A stretch of 64,000 bases of DNA from Variovorax paradoxus (GTDB taxonomy: Bacteria > Pseudomonadota > Gammaproteobacteria > Burkholderiales > Burkholderiaceae_C). Each line of letters starts with the position of its first letter. The first letter of the stretch is position 1. The notes under the pieces were generated by a model. The model searched no databases and had not been told where the DNA came from. It worked only from the letters and a program-made list of their open reading frames with translations. Positions 7,263 to 16,836 of this stretch are shown piece after piece. The stretch spans positions 4,526,001-4,590,000 of the forward strand of contig NZ_JAUSXG010000001.1 in the NCBI RefSeq assembly GCF_030815855.1, read 5' to 3'. Made by a program: the position numbers and the translations under genes.

Positions 7263-9368
7263 ATGTCTTCCGGTCTCAATCTCGCGCAACAAGAAGCGGT
7301 CAATTACCTGCACGGCCCCTGCCTCGTGCTCGCGGGTGCGGGCTCGGGCAAGACGCGCGTCATCACGCACAAGATCGGCCGGCTCATCCAGGCCGGGCTG
7401 GAGCCCAAGCGCATTGCGGCCATCACCTTCACGAACAAGGCCGCGAGCGAAATGCGCGAACGCGCCAAGGGGTTGATCGGGCGCGATGCGCGGAATGTGG
7501 TGATCTGCACCTTCCACGCGCTGGGCGTGCGCATGATGCGGGAAGACGGCGCCGTGCTGGGCCTGAAGCCCGCCTTCAGCATTCTCGACAGCGACGACGT
7601 CACCAAGATTTTGAAGGACGCGGGCGGCACCACCGACACGGCCACCGCGCGCATCTGGCAGTGGACCATCAGCAAGTGGAAGAACATGGGCCTGAACGCC
7701 GCACAGGCCGAGGCCGCCGCGGTGGACGACAACGAGCGCATCACCGCGCGCATCATGGCGCGCTACGAAGAGCGGCTCACGGCGTACCAGAGCGTCGATT
7801 TCGACGACCTCATCGGCATGCCGCTCAAGCTGCTGCGCGACTTCGACGAGGTGCGCACCAAGTGGCAATCCACGCTGGGCCACATCCTGGTGGACGAATA
7901 CCAGGACACCAACGCCACGCAATATGAAGTGCTGAAGGCGCTGGCCGGCGAGCGCGGCCGCTTCACCGCGGTGGGCGACGACGACCAGTCGATCTACGGC
8001 TGGCGGGGCGCCACGCTCGACAACCTGCGCAAGCTGCCGGTCGACTATCCGACCCTGAAGGTGATCAAGCTCGAGCAGAACTACCGCTCCACCAGCGCGA
8101 TTCTTCGGGCGGCCAACAACGTGATCGGCCCCAACCCCAAGCTGTTCCCGAAGACGCTCTTCTCGGAGCTGGGCGAAGGCGAGCCGGTGCGCATCGTCGA
8201 TGCCGACTCCGAGGCGCACGAGGCCGAGCGCGCGGTGGCGCGCATCGCCAGCCTGCGCGCGGGCGACGTGACCAGTCAGGGCAAGCAGTACAAGGAATTT
8301 CGCGACTTCGCCATTCTTTACCGTGCCAACCACCAGGCGCGCGTGTTCGAGCAGGCGCTGCGCAAGGCGCAGATTCCCTACAAGGTGTCGGGCGGCCAGA
8401 GCTTTTTCGACCGCGCCGAAATCAAGGACCTGTGCGGCTGGTTCCGCCTGTGGGTCAACAACGACGACGACCCGGCCTTCCTGCGCGCCATCACGACACC
8501 CAAGCGCGGCATCGGCCACACCACGCTGGCCAGCCTCGGCACCTTCGCCAGCCAGTACAAGCTGAGCCTGTTCGAGGCGCTCTTCAGCCCGTCGCTGCCG
8601 AGCGTGATGCCCAAGCGCACGCTCGAAGGCATTCACGAGTTCGGCCGCTACATCAACGACCTGGAATACCGCGCGCGCCGCACCATGGGCGCTGAGGATT
8701 CGCGCACCTTCATGCTCGACTGGCTGAAGGAGATCGACTACGAGAAGCATCTCTACGACGGCGAAGACAGCGAGCAGGCCGCGGCCGCGCGCTGGACCAA
8801 CGTGCTGGAGTTCGTCGACTGGATGTCGCAGCGCGCCGGCGGCACCATCGACGATGCCTCGGGCGCCGACAACAACGTCGAGACCGAACGCAAGAGCCTG
8901 CTCGAAGTGGCGCAGACCATCTCGCTGCTGTCGACCATCAGCGAGCGCGAGCAGGACCAGAACGTGGTCACGCTCTCGACGCTGCATGCCTCCAAGGGCC
9001 TCGAGTGGCCGCACGTGATGCTGATCGGTGTGACCGAGGGCCTCCTGCCGTTCAAGCTCGAAGACGACAACGGCCGCCAGTTGAAGGTGAGCGACGAGAC
9101 GCTGCAGCGGCTGCAGGAAGAACGCCGCCTCATGTACGTGGGCATCACGCGCGCGCAGCGCAGCCTGGCGGTGAGCTGGACCAAGAAGCGCAAGCAGGGC
9201 CGCGAGATGGTGCCGTGCGTGCCGAGCCGCTTCATCGCCGAGATGGGCCTGGACAAGACCACGACCCGCGAAGACCCGCGCGAAAAGCTCAAGGCGCTGC
9301 GCGCCGAATTCGCGCGCAAGGCGCAGGACAGTGCCGCAGCTGCAGCGGCGGCCGCTTCCGCACCATGA
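7263..9368 (+). CDS. rep: ATP-dependent DNA helicase Rep (UvrD/Rep superfamily 1)
   Basis: Rep is a 3'-5' superfamily 1A helicase that helps replication past protein-bound or transcribed DNA. The 701-residue protein has the Q-motif LNLAQQEAV, Walker A GAGSGKT (25-31), Walker B VDEYQDT (210-216), motif III GDDDQSIYGWRGA, motif IV EQNYRS, motif V TLHASKGLEW and motif VI RRLMYVGITRAQ. The N-terminus and length match Rep rather than UvrD, and the protein ends in a short Ala-rich tail. The ATG at 7263 starts MSSGLNLAQQ. Its stop overlaps the start of the next gene by four bases (ATGA), so rep heads a three-gene unit with a small envelope protein and pldA. Confidence 0.93.
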   Translation: MSSGLNLAQQEAVNYLHGPCLVLAGAGSGKTRVITHKIGRLIQAGLEPKRIAAITFTNKAASEMRERAKGLIGRDARNVVICTFHALGVRMMREDGAVLGLKPAFSILDSDDVTKILKDAGGTTDTATARIWQWTISKWKNMGLNAAQAEAAAVDDNERITARIMARYEERLTAYQSVDFDDLIGMPLKLLRDFDEVRTKWQSTLGHILVDEYQDTNATQYEVLKALAGERGRFTAVGDDDQSIYGWRGATLDNLRKLPVDYPTLKVIKLEQNYRSTSAILRAANNVIGPNPKLFPKTLFSELGEGEPVRIVDADSEAHEAERAVARIASLRAGDVTSQGKQYKEFRDFAILYRANHQARVFEQALRKAQIPYKVSGGQSFFDRAEIKDLCGWFRLWVNNDDDPAFLRAITTPKRGIGHTTLASLGTFASQYKLSLFEALFSPSLPSVMPKRTLEGIHEFGRYINDLEYRARRTMGAEDSRTFMLDWLKEIDYEKHLYDGEDSEQAAAARWTNVLEFVDWMSQRAGGTIDDASGADNNVETERKSLLEVAQTISLLSTISEREQDQNVVTLSTLHASKGLEWPHVMLIGVTEGLLPFKLEDDNGRQLKVSDETLQRLQEERRLMYVGITRAQRSLAVSWTKKRKQGREMVPCVPSRFIAEMGLDKTTTREDPREKLKALRAEFARKAQDSAAAAAAAASAP

Positions 9369-9829
9369 AAGCGGCGGCCGCTCTTCTTTCGCTGGCAGCG
9401 CTGTGCAGCGCATGCGCGGGCCCCGCGGCCCAGGGCACAGCCCAGCCCGGGTGCCCCGCCACCGCACGGGATCTGCCCATCGAGGCGCTGTATGGCCCCT
9501 GGAAGGCACGCTTCGACGGCCTCCCGGATGCGGCTTCGGTCGTGCTCGACAAGCACCCCGAGTACGCGGGCGTGCGCGGCACCATCACGCGCGCACCGGC
9601 CGCTCCATCGGCGGGCGCATCGGTGGCCCAGCTCGCGGGCGACGTGGACGACGAGGGCGTGCTCGCGATCGACGAATCGCTCGACGGGCGCAGCATCAGC
9701 GGCGTGTGGTCGGGCACGCTGCAGCCGGACTCCTGCGGCCGCGAGTTCAGGGGCACCTGGCGCAACGCCGCCGACGACAGCACACATCCCTTCACTCTGA
9801 AAAAGACGGAACGGACCGCACACCCATGA
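9365..9829 (+). CDS. small exported protein or lipoprotein of unknown function
   Basis: The protein has 154 residues. An N-terminal signal (KAAAALLSLAALCSACAG) ends in CSAC, which resembles a lipobox but has Cys rather than Leu at -3, so it may be a lipoprotein or a simple secreted protein. The rest (about 130 residues, with PWKARFDGLPDAASV, an SGVWSGTL segment and two more Cys) looks like a small beta-rich domain without a recognised family. It overlaps rep by four bases upstream and pldA by four bases downstream (both ATGA), so it is translated from the same message. Coupling with pldA suggests an envelope role, but this is inference. Confidence 0.75.
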   Translation: MKAAAALLSLAALCSACAGPAAQGTAQPGCPATARDLPIEALYGPWKARFDGLPDAASVVLDKHPEYAGVRGTITRAPAAPSAGASVAQLAGDVDDEGVLAIDESLDGRSISGVWSGTLQPDSCGREFRGTWRNAADDSTHPFTLKKTERTAHP

Positions 9830-11001
9830 ACGCAATCCATCTACGCACCTCCTTTGCCGCGGGCCTGCTGCTGGCACCCGGCCTCTTCGCGCCGTCATCG
9901 GCCAACGCGCAGGCCGTTGACAAACCGCGCAGTCCGCTGGCCGACGCGCAGCTGACCTGGCAGCAATGCGCCGCGCTCGGCAACAGCAACGAAGCCCGGC
10001 TGGCCTGCTTCGACCGCTGGGCGCAGCAGCAGACGCTGCCTTCGGTGTCGGTGCCCGTGGCGCCGCCGGTGCTGGCAAGCACGCAGCCCGCGCCGCCGGT
10101 GGACGGCTCCATGCCGGCCACCCGCGTGGTGTCGGTCGCCACCAGCGAAGGCTGCCGCGACCGGCAGTATTCGGCGCTGTCGCGCTTCTGGGAGCTCGAG
10201 AACGGCACCGACTGCGGCACCTTCACCTTCCGCGGCTACCGTCCGTTGAACGTGTCGGCCTCGGCCGCCACCAGCAAGCCCGATACGCCCACCTCGCCCT
10301 CCGAAGGCCACACCGCCTCCCCGGTGGCCTACCAGGCCAACGAAATGCGCATCGGCCTGTCGGTGCGGACCAAGATCGCGCAGGGCCTGCTCACCCAGAA
10401 CGATCCGATCAAGAAAGACTCGCTCTGGTTTGCGTATTCGCAGCAGTCGACCTGGCAGCTGTTCAACGGTTCGATCTCGCGGCCCTTCCGCACCACCGAC
10501 CACGAACCCGAGCTGATGTATGTCTACCCGCTCGACTTCAAGCTGCCCGGCGACTGGCGCTGGCGCTATGCGGGCGTGGGCCTGGTGCACCAGTCGAACG
10601 GCCAGAGCCTGCCGCTGTCGCGCAGCTGGAACCGCGTCTACCTGATGGGCGGGGCCGAGCTGGACGACCGCTTCAGCATCACCGGACGCATCTGGCAGCG
10701 GCTGTCGGAAAGCACGGCGAAGGACGACAACCCCGACATCTCGAACTACATCGGCCGCGCCGAAGTCACGGGCCGCTGGAACTTCAACCGCGACAACACC
10801 CTTGCTCTCACGGTGCGCAACAACCTGCGCGACAGCGGCCGCGGCTCGGTCCGGCTCGAGTGGCTCAAGGCCATCGGCGATCCGACCACCAGCAACCTGC
10901 GCTTCCATACGCAGCTGTTCCACGGCTATGGCGACACGCTGGTGGACTACAACCGGAAGCGCACGGTGCTGAGCATCGGCCTGAGCCTGGTGGACTTTTA
11001 A
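9826..11001 (+). CDS. pldA: outer-membrane phospholipase A
   Basis: OMPLA is a calcium-dependent outer-membrane beta-barrel that removes acyl chains from misplaced phospholipids. The 391-residue protein has a signal peptide (cleavage near ANAQA), a roughly 140-residue Pro-rich N-terminal extension with Cys residues, and the barrel domain from about residue 165. The catalytic triad is clear: H255 and S257 in GLVHQSNGQS and N269 in SRSWNRVYL, with the same spacing (2 and 14) as H142, S144 and N156 of the E. coli enzyme. The protein ends in Phe, as expected for outer-membrane insertion. The extension makes it longer than E. coli PldA. It is translationally coupled to the preceding envelope protein. 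Confidence 0.93.
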   Translation: MNAIHLRTSFAAGLLLAPGLFAPSSANAQAVDKPRSPLADAQLTWQQCAALGNSNEARLACFDRWAQQQTLPSVSVPVAPPVLASTQPAPPVDGSMPATRVVSVATSEGCRDRQYSALSRFWELENGTDCGTFTFRGYRPLNVSASAATSKPDTPTSPSEGHTASPVAYQANEMRIGLSVRTKIAQGLLTQNDPIKKDSLWFAYSQQSTWQLFNGSISRPFRTTDHEPELMYVYPLDFKLPGDWRWRYAGVGLVHQSNGQSLPLSRSWNRVYLMGGAELDDRFSITGRIWQRLSESTAKDDNPDISNYIGRAEVTGRWNFNRDNTLALTVRNNLRDSGRGSVRLEWLKAIGDPTTSNLRFHTQLFHGYGDTLVDYNRKRTVLSIGLSLVDF

Positions 11002-11035
11002 TTCGCTCCGATGAATGCACAGAAAGGTTCGTGTC

Positions 11036-11887
11036 ATGAATGCTGGTGAACTTGCCCCCGTCGACGCCTTGCAGCGCGAGATCATTGCCGCGCTGCATGT
11101 CGCACCGGTGTTCGATGCCGCACAGGAGATCGAGCGGCGGATCGGCTTTCTGGCCGGCTACCTGCGCGGCACGGGATTGAAGGCGCTGGTGCTGGGCATC
11201 AGCGGCGGCGTCGATTCGCTGGTCGCCGGCTGCCTTGCGCAGCGCGCGGTGGAGCGGCTGCGCGCCGAGGGCCGAGATGCCACGTTCATTGCAATGCGCC
11301 TGCCCTACGGCGTGCAGAAGGACGAAGCCGAGGCCCAGCGTTCGCTGGCCGTCATCCGGCCGGACCGCACCCTCACCGTCGACATCCGGCCCGCGGCCGA
11401 TGGGATGCTCGCCGCGCTGAAGACCGGCGATCTTGTCTTCCGCGACGCAGCCCATGAAGACTTCGTGCTCGGCAACATCAAGGCGCGCCAGCGCATGATC
11501 GCGCAGTTCGCGGTGGCCGGCGCGCACGACGGCATCGTCATCGGCACCGACCATGCGGCCGAGGCGTTGATGGGTTTCTTCACCAAGTTCGGCGACGGCG
11601 CGGCCGACGTGACACCGCTCACCGGCCTCAGCAAGCGGCGTGTGCGTGCGCTCGCGCAGCAGCTCGGCGCGCCCGATGCGCTGGTGTTCAAGGTGCCCAC
11701 GGCCGACCTCGAATCGCTCGTGCCGCAAAAGCCCGACGAAGATGCGTTCGGTGTCAGCTACGAGCAGATCGACGACTTTCTCGAAGGCAAGCCCGTGGCC
11801 GCCGCGGCGCGCGAGATCATCCTCGCAACGCACCGCAAGAGCGCCCACAAGCGGGCGCTGCCGGTCGAACCGCCGCACCCGGCCTGA
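11036..11887 (+). CDS. nadE: NH3-dependent NAD+ synthetase
   Basis: NadE adenylates and amidates nicotinate adenine dinucleotide to NAD+. The 283-residue protein lacks the glutaminase domain of the long form, so it uses free ammonia; its length is near the 275 residues of E. coli NadE. The PP-loop SGGVDS is at 56-61. [20 protein letters not shown] and [20 protein letters not shown] are the conserved acceptor-binding and C-terminal segments. The ATG at 11036 has AAAGG about ten bases upstream; an alternative ATG at 11015 adds seven residues. It lies 34 bases after pldA and is convergent with the histidine kinase gene, with only eight bases between the stops. Confidence 0.95.
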   Translation: MNAGELAPVDALQREIIAALHVAPVFDAAQEIERRIGFLAGYLRGTGLKALVLGISGGVDSLVAGCLAQRAVERLRAEGRDATFIAMRLPYGVQKDEAEAQRSLAVIRPDRTLTVDIRPAADGMLAALKTGDLVFRDAAHEDFVLGNIKARQRMIAQFAVAGAHDGIVIGTDHAAEALMGFFTKFGDGAADVTPLTGLSKRRVRALAQQLGAPDALVFKVPTADLESLVPQKPDEDAFGVSYEQIDDFLEGKPVAAAAREIILATHRKSAHKRALPVEPPHPA

Positions 11888-11895
11888 GCGTCGGC

Positions 11896-13821
11896 CTACG
11901 CCGTCTTGGAACGGGGCGACTCGAGCAGGCGCTCGAGCAACGCCGAGAGCCTGTCGACGTCCACGGGCTTCGTCAGGTGGGCCCGGAAGCCCGCCTCCAG
12001 GCTGGTTTCCCGGTCGCTGGCCTGTCCGTAGCCGGTCACGGCGATCAAGGGCGGCGGGTTGATCATCTCGGCCCGAAGCCGCCGGGCGACTTCATGGCCG
12101 TTCAGGTCCGGCAGGCCGATGTCCAGCAGCACGACATCGGGGTCTTGCGCCTTCACGGCTTCGATGGCCGCGAGGCCGCCGTGCGCGACGCTGGACTTGT
12201 AGCCCAGCGCCTCCAGCAGCAGCGCCATGGTTTCGGCCGCATCGGTGTTGTCGTCCACCACCAGCACCCGCTGTTCTCCGACCGGCCGGGGCTCCGCCTC
12301 GAGCGTGGCCATCGGCGGCTGCGTGGTCTGGAACTGCACCACGAACTCGCTGCCCTCCCCTGGCCTGCCGGTACTGAAGGCACTCACCCGCCCGCCATGC
12401 AGCGTGGTCAGCTGCTGCACGAGACTAAGCCCCAGGCCGAGGCCGCCCTGCGTTCTCGCGAGGTTCTGCTCGCCCTGCACGAACAGGTCGAAGATCCGCT
12501 GCAAGTCTTTCGGCGGTATGCCGGGCCCGTCGTCGCGCACGCTGATGTCGGCCTCCGTGCCGGCTTCCGAGAGAGAGAGATAGACGTTGCCGCTGTTGTG
12601 GGTGAACTTCGCCGCGTTGTGGACCAGATTGCTGACGATCTGGATGACCCGTGCCCTGTCGCCCGAAATCCAGGGGTCGGCCTCCTGGGTCTGCACATGC
12701 AAGGTCTGCGACTTGCTCTCGATCAGCGGCCGGATGGCCTCGGTGGCCTCTGCGATGGCATCGCGCAGGCGAACCGGCTTGCTCTCGAGGTGGATCTTGC
12801 CGCTCGTGATGCGGCCCACGTCGAGCAGGTCGTCCACCAGCCGGGTCATCTGCCTGAGCTGCCGGCCGATGATGTCGCGGGTATGGGCGATGACCGCCGA
12901 TTCCGCCTTTTCACGCTTGAGCAGTTCGAGCGCATTCGAGATCGGCGCCAGCGGGTTGCGCAGTTCATGCCCCAGCATGGCGAGGAAGTTCGTCACGCGA
13001 CGCCCTTCGTCTTCCAGCGCGGTCACGCGGCGCCGCTCCGTCAGGTCGCGCGTGACCTTGGCGAAACCCCGGTGCCGTCCCGTCGCGTCGTGCAGCGCGG
13101 TAATGACCACGCTGGCCCAGAACCGGCTGCCGTCCTTCCGGATGCGCCAGCCTTCGTCCTCGAACCGCCCGTCCCGCAGCGCGTTGCGCAGTTCCTGCTC
13201 GGGCCAGCCGGCCGCGGCCACTTCGGGCGGATAGAACACGGAGAAGTGCTGCCCGATGATTTCAGAAGCTTCGTAGCCCTTGTTCTTCTGCGCGCCGAGG
13301 TTCCAGCTCACGATGTGGCCGCCGGGGTCGAGCATGAAGATCGCATAGTCCTTCACGCCCTCGACCAGCAGCCGGAAGCGCTCCTCGCTCATGCGCAGCA
13401 TCTCGTCGTGGCGGCGGCGCTCGCTGAGGTCTCTCGCGATCATCGAGAAGCCGCGGACTTCCCCGCCCGTCCCGGTGATCGGCGTGATGACGACGCTGGC
13501 CCAGAAGCGCGTGCCGTCGTTGCGCAGGCGCCAGCCTTCTTCTTCCATGTGGCCGGCCTCGCGTGCCACTTGCAGCGCCCGGTCCGGCCGGTTCTGCTCC
13601 AGCAGTTCGCTCGGATAGAAAAGGGAAAAGTGCCGTCCGATCGCTTCCGCGGCTTCGTAGCCCTGGAGCTTTCGCGCCCCGTGGTTCCAGCTGATGACGA
13701 TGCCGCCGGGGTCCAGGACCACAATGGCGTAGTCCGTGACTGCGTCGACCATCAGCCTGAAATCGGCGTCGGTCAGAGTGCGTTGGTTCAGGGGTGCACT
13801 CCCACCGCCGTGATCTGCCAT
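11896..13821 (-). CDS. hybrid sensor histidine kinase, PAS-PAS-HisKA-HATPase-REC
   Basis: This 641-residue protein has no membrane segment and is probably a soluble cytoplasmic sensor. Two closely similar PAS domains with PAC motifs (about 20-140 and 150-265; both contain DYAI...LDPGG...SWN and GYEA) are followed by HisKA with the phosphoacceptor His at 285 (GHELRNPLAP), an ATPase domain (N box SNLVHNAAKFT, G1 DDGPGIPP, G2 GGLGLGLSLV), and a C-terminal receiver with phosphoacceptor Asp at about 567 (LLDIGLPDLNG) and the conserved Lys in LTKPV. The PAS ligand is unknown. The ATG at 13821 has a strong GGAGG upstream. No response regulator or output domain is encoded next to it. A direct repeat lies upstream. 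Confidence 0.92.
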   Translation of the reverse strand: MADHGGGSAPLNQRTLTDADFRLMVDAVTDYAIVVLDPGGIVISWNHGARKLQGYEAAEAIGRHFSLFYPSELLEQNRPDRALQVAREAGHMEEEGWRLRNDGTRFWASVVITPITGTGGEVRGFSMIARDLSERRRHDEMLRMSEERFRLLVEGVKDYAIFMLDPGGHIVSWNLGAQKNKGYEASEIIGQHFSVFYPPEVAAAGWPEQELRNALRDGRFEDEGWRIRKDGSRFWASVVITALHDATGRHRGFAKVTRDLTERRRVTALEDEGRRVTNFLAMLGHELRNPLAPISNALELLKREKAESAVIAHTRDIIGRQLRQMTRLVDDLLDVGRITSGKIHLESKPVRLRDAIAEATEAIRPLIESKSQTLHVQTQEADPWISGDRARVIQIVSNLVHNAAKFTHNSGNVYLSLSEAGTEADISVRDDGPGIPPKDLQRIFDLFVQGEQNLARTQGGLGLGLSLVQQLTTLHGGRVSAFSTGRPGEGSEFVVQFQTTQPPMATLEAEPRPVGEQRVLVVDDNTDAAETMALLLEALGYKSSVAHGGLAAIEAVKAQDPDVVLLDIGLPDLNGHEVARRLRAEMINPPPLIAVTGYGQASDRETSLEAGFRAHLTKPVDVDRLSALLERLLESPRSKTA

Positions 13822-13951
13822 TGCTCTTCTTCCTCCAGTGGCCGCGCATCGGTGCAACGGCATGCGGCCCCCGCTTCGGCGGCCGATGCCGACAAGCTTC
13901 CGAACCGCAGCGCCACGGGCCTTGTGCCGCGACGGGCGAATGCCGCCAATT

Positions 13952-13992
13952 TAGGACAGGCGCAGGTACTTTTCGCGTAGGACAAGGCGCAG
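13952..13992 (-). repeat. direct repeat upstream of the PAS hybrid kinase gene
   Basis: TAGGACAGGCGCAG (13952-13965) is repeated as TAGGACAAGGCGCAG (13978-13992), one base longer, with starts 26 bases apart. The pair lies 131-171 bases upstream of the kinase start in its promoter region. A pair of binding sites on nearly the same face of the helix is possible. Confidence 0.45.
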
Positions 13993-14026
13993 ACCGGACG
14001 CGGCGCCCGCCGGATCCCGGGCGGGC

Positions 14027-16810
14027 TCAGGCGCTGGAAGGCTCCTGGCGCGGCCATGAGGTGCCGCCCGTGGTTTCGGACTTCGACACCGCCATCATGA
14101 AACGGTTCTTGCCCTCTTTCTTGGCCGCGTACAACGCCGTGTCGGCGCGTATGAACAAGGATGAAAAATCCTCGTCTTCCTCGGAGAGGGCGACGCCGAT
14201 GCTGGTCGTCGCCCGCAGGGTGCGGCCCGACAGATGGAAAGCCGGCCGCATTGCGGCCAGTACCTTGGCCGCGACCCCCTGCACCTCGGCCATGCCCGCA
14301 ACGCCTTCGAGAAGAATCACGAATTCGTCGCCGGCGTAGCGCGCCGCCATGTCGGTCTTGCGCACGCTCTCCTTGAGCCGGCGGCCGAATTCCTTGAGCA
14401 CCGCGTCGCCGGCCGAATGGCCCAGCGAATCGTTGATCGACTTGAAGTAGTCGATGTCCAGAAACAGCAGGCACACCGGAACCCCCGAGCGGCGGGACCT
14501 GGCCATTGCATCGCGCGCATGCTCTTCGAACGACCGGCGGTTCGGCAAGCCCGTGAGTGCATCTTCCCGCGCAAGCGCGTCCAGTTGCTTCTGCTTCTGC
14601 TTGAGTTCCGTGACGTCGTTGGCGAGGATATACAGCCCGACGACCTCGCCCTGCGCATTCGTCTGCGGCAGATAGGTGGTCTGCAGGGTTCGTTCGCCGA
14701 TCAGCAGCCTGGCGGTCTGTTCGAACGACACCACCTCGCCCGCGAAGGCACGCGCCAGAAGCGGCTTGCGCATTTCATAGTGCGCCTCGCCGATGGTCTC
14801 CCGGATGTGCCGGTTCATCATCGAAGCCGGCGCCATGCCGAGCCAGGTCTGGTATCTGCCGTTGCAGAAAACCACGCGTTCCTCGAGGTCCAGCTCGGTC
14901 ATGAGCGCCGGCACGTTGTCGGTCAGTCCGCGCAGGCGCCGCTCGCTCTCGGCGCTGCGCATCTCGGCCTGCTTGCGCTCGGTGATGTCGAAGGTCATTC
15001 CATAGAAGCCGCGCACGGTGCCATCGGAACCCAGGTCGGGAATGTAGTGCGACTGGTACCAGTTCTTGTCGATTCCGCGCGCGGGGTCGCCCATTTTCTC
15101 GAAGGTGACGGCTTCCCCGGCCAGCACCCGGCGAACATAGGGAGCGACCGCCTCGAAATCTTCGGCGCCGCGCACGTCGGGCAGCGACTGCCCCACCAGT
15201 TCGATCCCCTCGAACAGGGCGCGCAAATGCGCATTCACGAACGTGAAACGCAGCGACGCATCCACGTGGGACACCAGCGCGGGCAGGTTGTCCGTGATGG
15301 TGCGAACGCGGGTCTCGCCCGCCGCGCGCTCCCGCTCGGCCACCTTCTGGCGCGTGATGTCGAAGGTCATCACGTAGTAGCCCGCCACGCCGTCGGCGCG
15401 GATGTCGGGCGCGAGATGGCATTCGAAGAAGCCTTCCTTGCCGTTGCGGTCGTAGGTGCCCTCGGTGCGCGACGGCGTGCCTTGCAGCACCAGCGCGATC
15501 TTCGGTACGAGCTGCCGATAGACCGCATCCGGGAGCGACTCCTGCATGGTCATGCGGCCGATATCGGCCTGCGTCCGGCCGCGCATTCCGAGCCCCGCCT
15601 TGTTGGCGAAAAGGCAGCGGTTGTCGCGGTCGAAGTAGGCGACGACGGCAGGCAGGTTGTCCGTCACGTCGCGCAGGAATCTTTCGCTCGACTGCACGCG
15701 GTCCTGGGACGCCTGGCGCTCCCGCATGAGCGAATCGAAGGCGCGCGAGAGATCGCCGACCTCGTCCCCGGCATGCCCGGAAAATTTCTCCTGCATGGGC
15801 GTGTAGTCCGGGAGGGTGCGCGAAACCTGCATGTGTTCGCGGAGGCGGGACAAAGGCGCAAGCTGGGCGCGCACGGTCATGAAGGTGAGCCCGCCCGCCA
15901 ACAGGGTCAGCAACAGCGCGCCGGCCCATGCGAAGCGTTCGATCTGCTCCACCGGGGCGAAGGCCTCGCTGCGCGGATACATCGCACCCAGCACCCAGTT
16001 GGTCTGGCCGATATGCTTGAACGCGTAGAGCGCGTGCACGCCCCTGCGGTTCACCCCTTCGGTCGCTCCTTCGAATCCGGCGACTGCGCGGTCGGTTGCG
16101 AAGTTGCGTATGCCGTCGGCGTCGATATGCTGAAGAAGCCGGGACTTGTCGGGGTGGTCGATGATGATGCCGCCGGTGTTCACGATGAACATGTACCCGC
16201 TCTTGCCGAATTTCACGCGGGCAAGTTCACCGAGGAAATTGCGTTCGCTGAGCGTGATGAAGGCAGTGATGACATAGGCGATCCGGCCCTGCCGATCGAG
16301 CACCGGTTCCGTCATGGCGACTTGCGCCAGCCCGCTGATGCGATTCTTGAAAGGCTGGGAAACAACGCCCGCCCCGGCGGCGATCGTCCGCTGGAAGTAG
16401 TCGCGATCCTTGACGTTGATCTTGCCGATCTGCTGCGCGCCGTTCATGTTGGCCACGATCTCGCCGCCGGCATCGACGAAGGCCAGGTTGTCGAAGGCTT
16501 CCTTCAGCGAAGACTGATGCTGCACGACAAGGTCTTGCAGCCCTTCCGTGCCGGTGAAATTCTGGCTCTCTACACTGTCGCCGAAAGTCTTGAGCAAGGT
16601 GCGTCGGCTCAGGAACTTCTGGTCCACCGCATCGGCGATGTTCGAGATCCGCTCGAACTGCTCGTCGGCAATGGCCGTCTGCATGTCGCGCTTGACGAAG
16701 TACAGCGCGGCGCTGGTGATCCCGACCGTGGTGAGCAAGACAATGGCCACCACGCCCGCGGACAAGCGGGCTCGGAGACTGAAACGGCGCAGGTCGAGAA
16801 CTGGACGCAT
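14027..16810 (-). CDS. membrane diguanylate cyclase, dCache-HAMP-PAS-PAS-PAS-GGDEF
   Basis: This 927-residue enzyme is predicted to make c-di-GMP. The N-terminal membrane segment (about 17-37) and a second (about 285-305) frame a periplasmic double-Cache sensor with YFQRTIAAGAGVVSQP and GYMFIVNTGGIIIDHP. A HAMP linker and three PAS/PAC modules follow. The C-terminal catalytic motif is AGDEF at 826-830, an accepted active variant, preceded by the inhibitory-site motif RKTD at 817-820, so product inhibition is likely. The ATG at 16810 gives a normal inner-membrane N-terminus; the open frame runs much further upstream but overlaps the preceding gene. It starts 26 bases after the GGDEF-EAL gene and is the last gene of that operon. 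Confidence 0.92.
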   Translation of the reverse strand: MRPVLDLRRFSLRARLSAGVVAIVLLTTVGITSAALYFVKRDMQTAIADEQFERISNIADAVDQKFLSRRTLLKTFGDSVESQNFTGTEGLQDLVVQHQSSLKEAFDNLAFVDAGGEIVANMNGAQQIGKINVKDRDYFQRTIAAGAGVVSQPFKNRISGLAQVAMTEPVLDRQGRIAYVITAFITLSERNFLGELARVKFGKSGYMFIVNTGGIIIDHPDKSRLLQHIDADGIRNFATDRAVAGFEGATEGVNRRGVHALYAFKHIGQTNWVLGAMYPRSEAFAPVEQIERFAWAGALLLTLLAGGLTFMTVRAQLAPLSRLREHMQVSRTLPDYTPMQEKFSGHAGDEVGDLSRAFDSLMRERQASQDRVQSSERFLRDVTDNLPAVVAYFDRDNRCLFANKAGLGMRGRTQADIGRMTMQESLPDAVYRQLVPKIALVLQGTPSRTEGTYDRNGKEGFFECHLAPDIRADGVAGYYVMTFDITRQKVAERERAAGETRVRTITDNLPALVSHVDASLRFTFVNAHLRALFEGIELVGQSLPDVRGAEDFEAVAPYVRRVLAGEAVTFEKMGDPARGIDKNWYQSHYIPDLGSDGTVRGFYGMTFDITERKQAEMRSAESERRLRGLTDNVPALMTELDLEERVVFCNGRYQTWLGMAPASMMNRHIRETIGEAHYEMRKPLLARAFAGEVVSFEQTARLLIGERTLQTTYLPQTNAQGEVVGLYILANDVTELKQKQKQLDALAREDALTGLPNRRSFEEHARDAMARSRRSGVPVCLLFLDIDYFKSINDSLGHSAGDAVLKEFGRRLKESVRKTDMAARYAGDEFVILLEGVAGMAEVQGVAAKVLAAMRPAFHLSGRTLRATTSIGVALSEEDEDFSSLFIRADTALYAAKKEGKNRFMMAVSKSETTGGTSWPRQEPSSA

Positions 16811-16836
16811 CGCGTGAACTCGATGGGTCGCCCGCG

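Noticed and set aside
9565..10078. Antisense frames across the rep 3' end and pldA (for example 8753-10078 on the minus strand)
   Set aside because: They oppose well-defined coding sequence with catalytic motifs and have no family features of their own.
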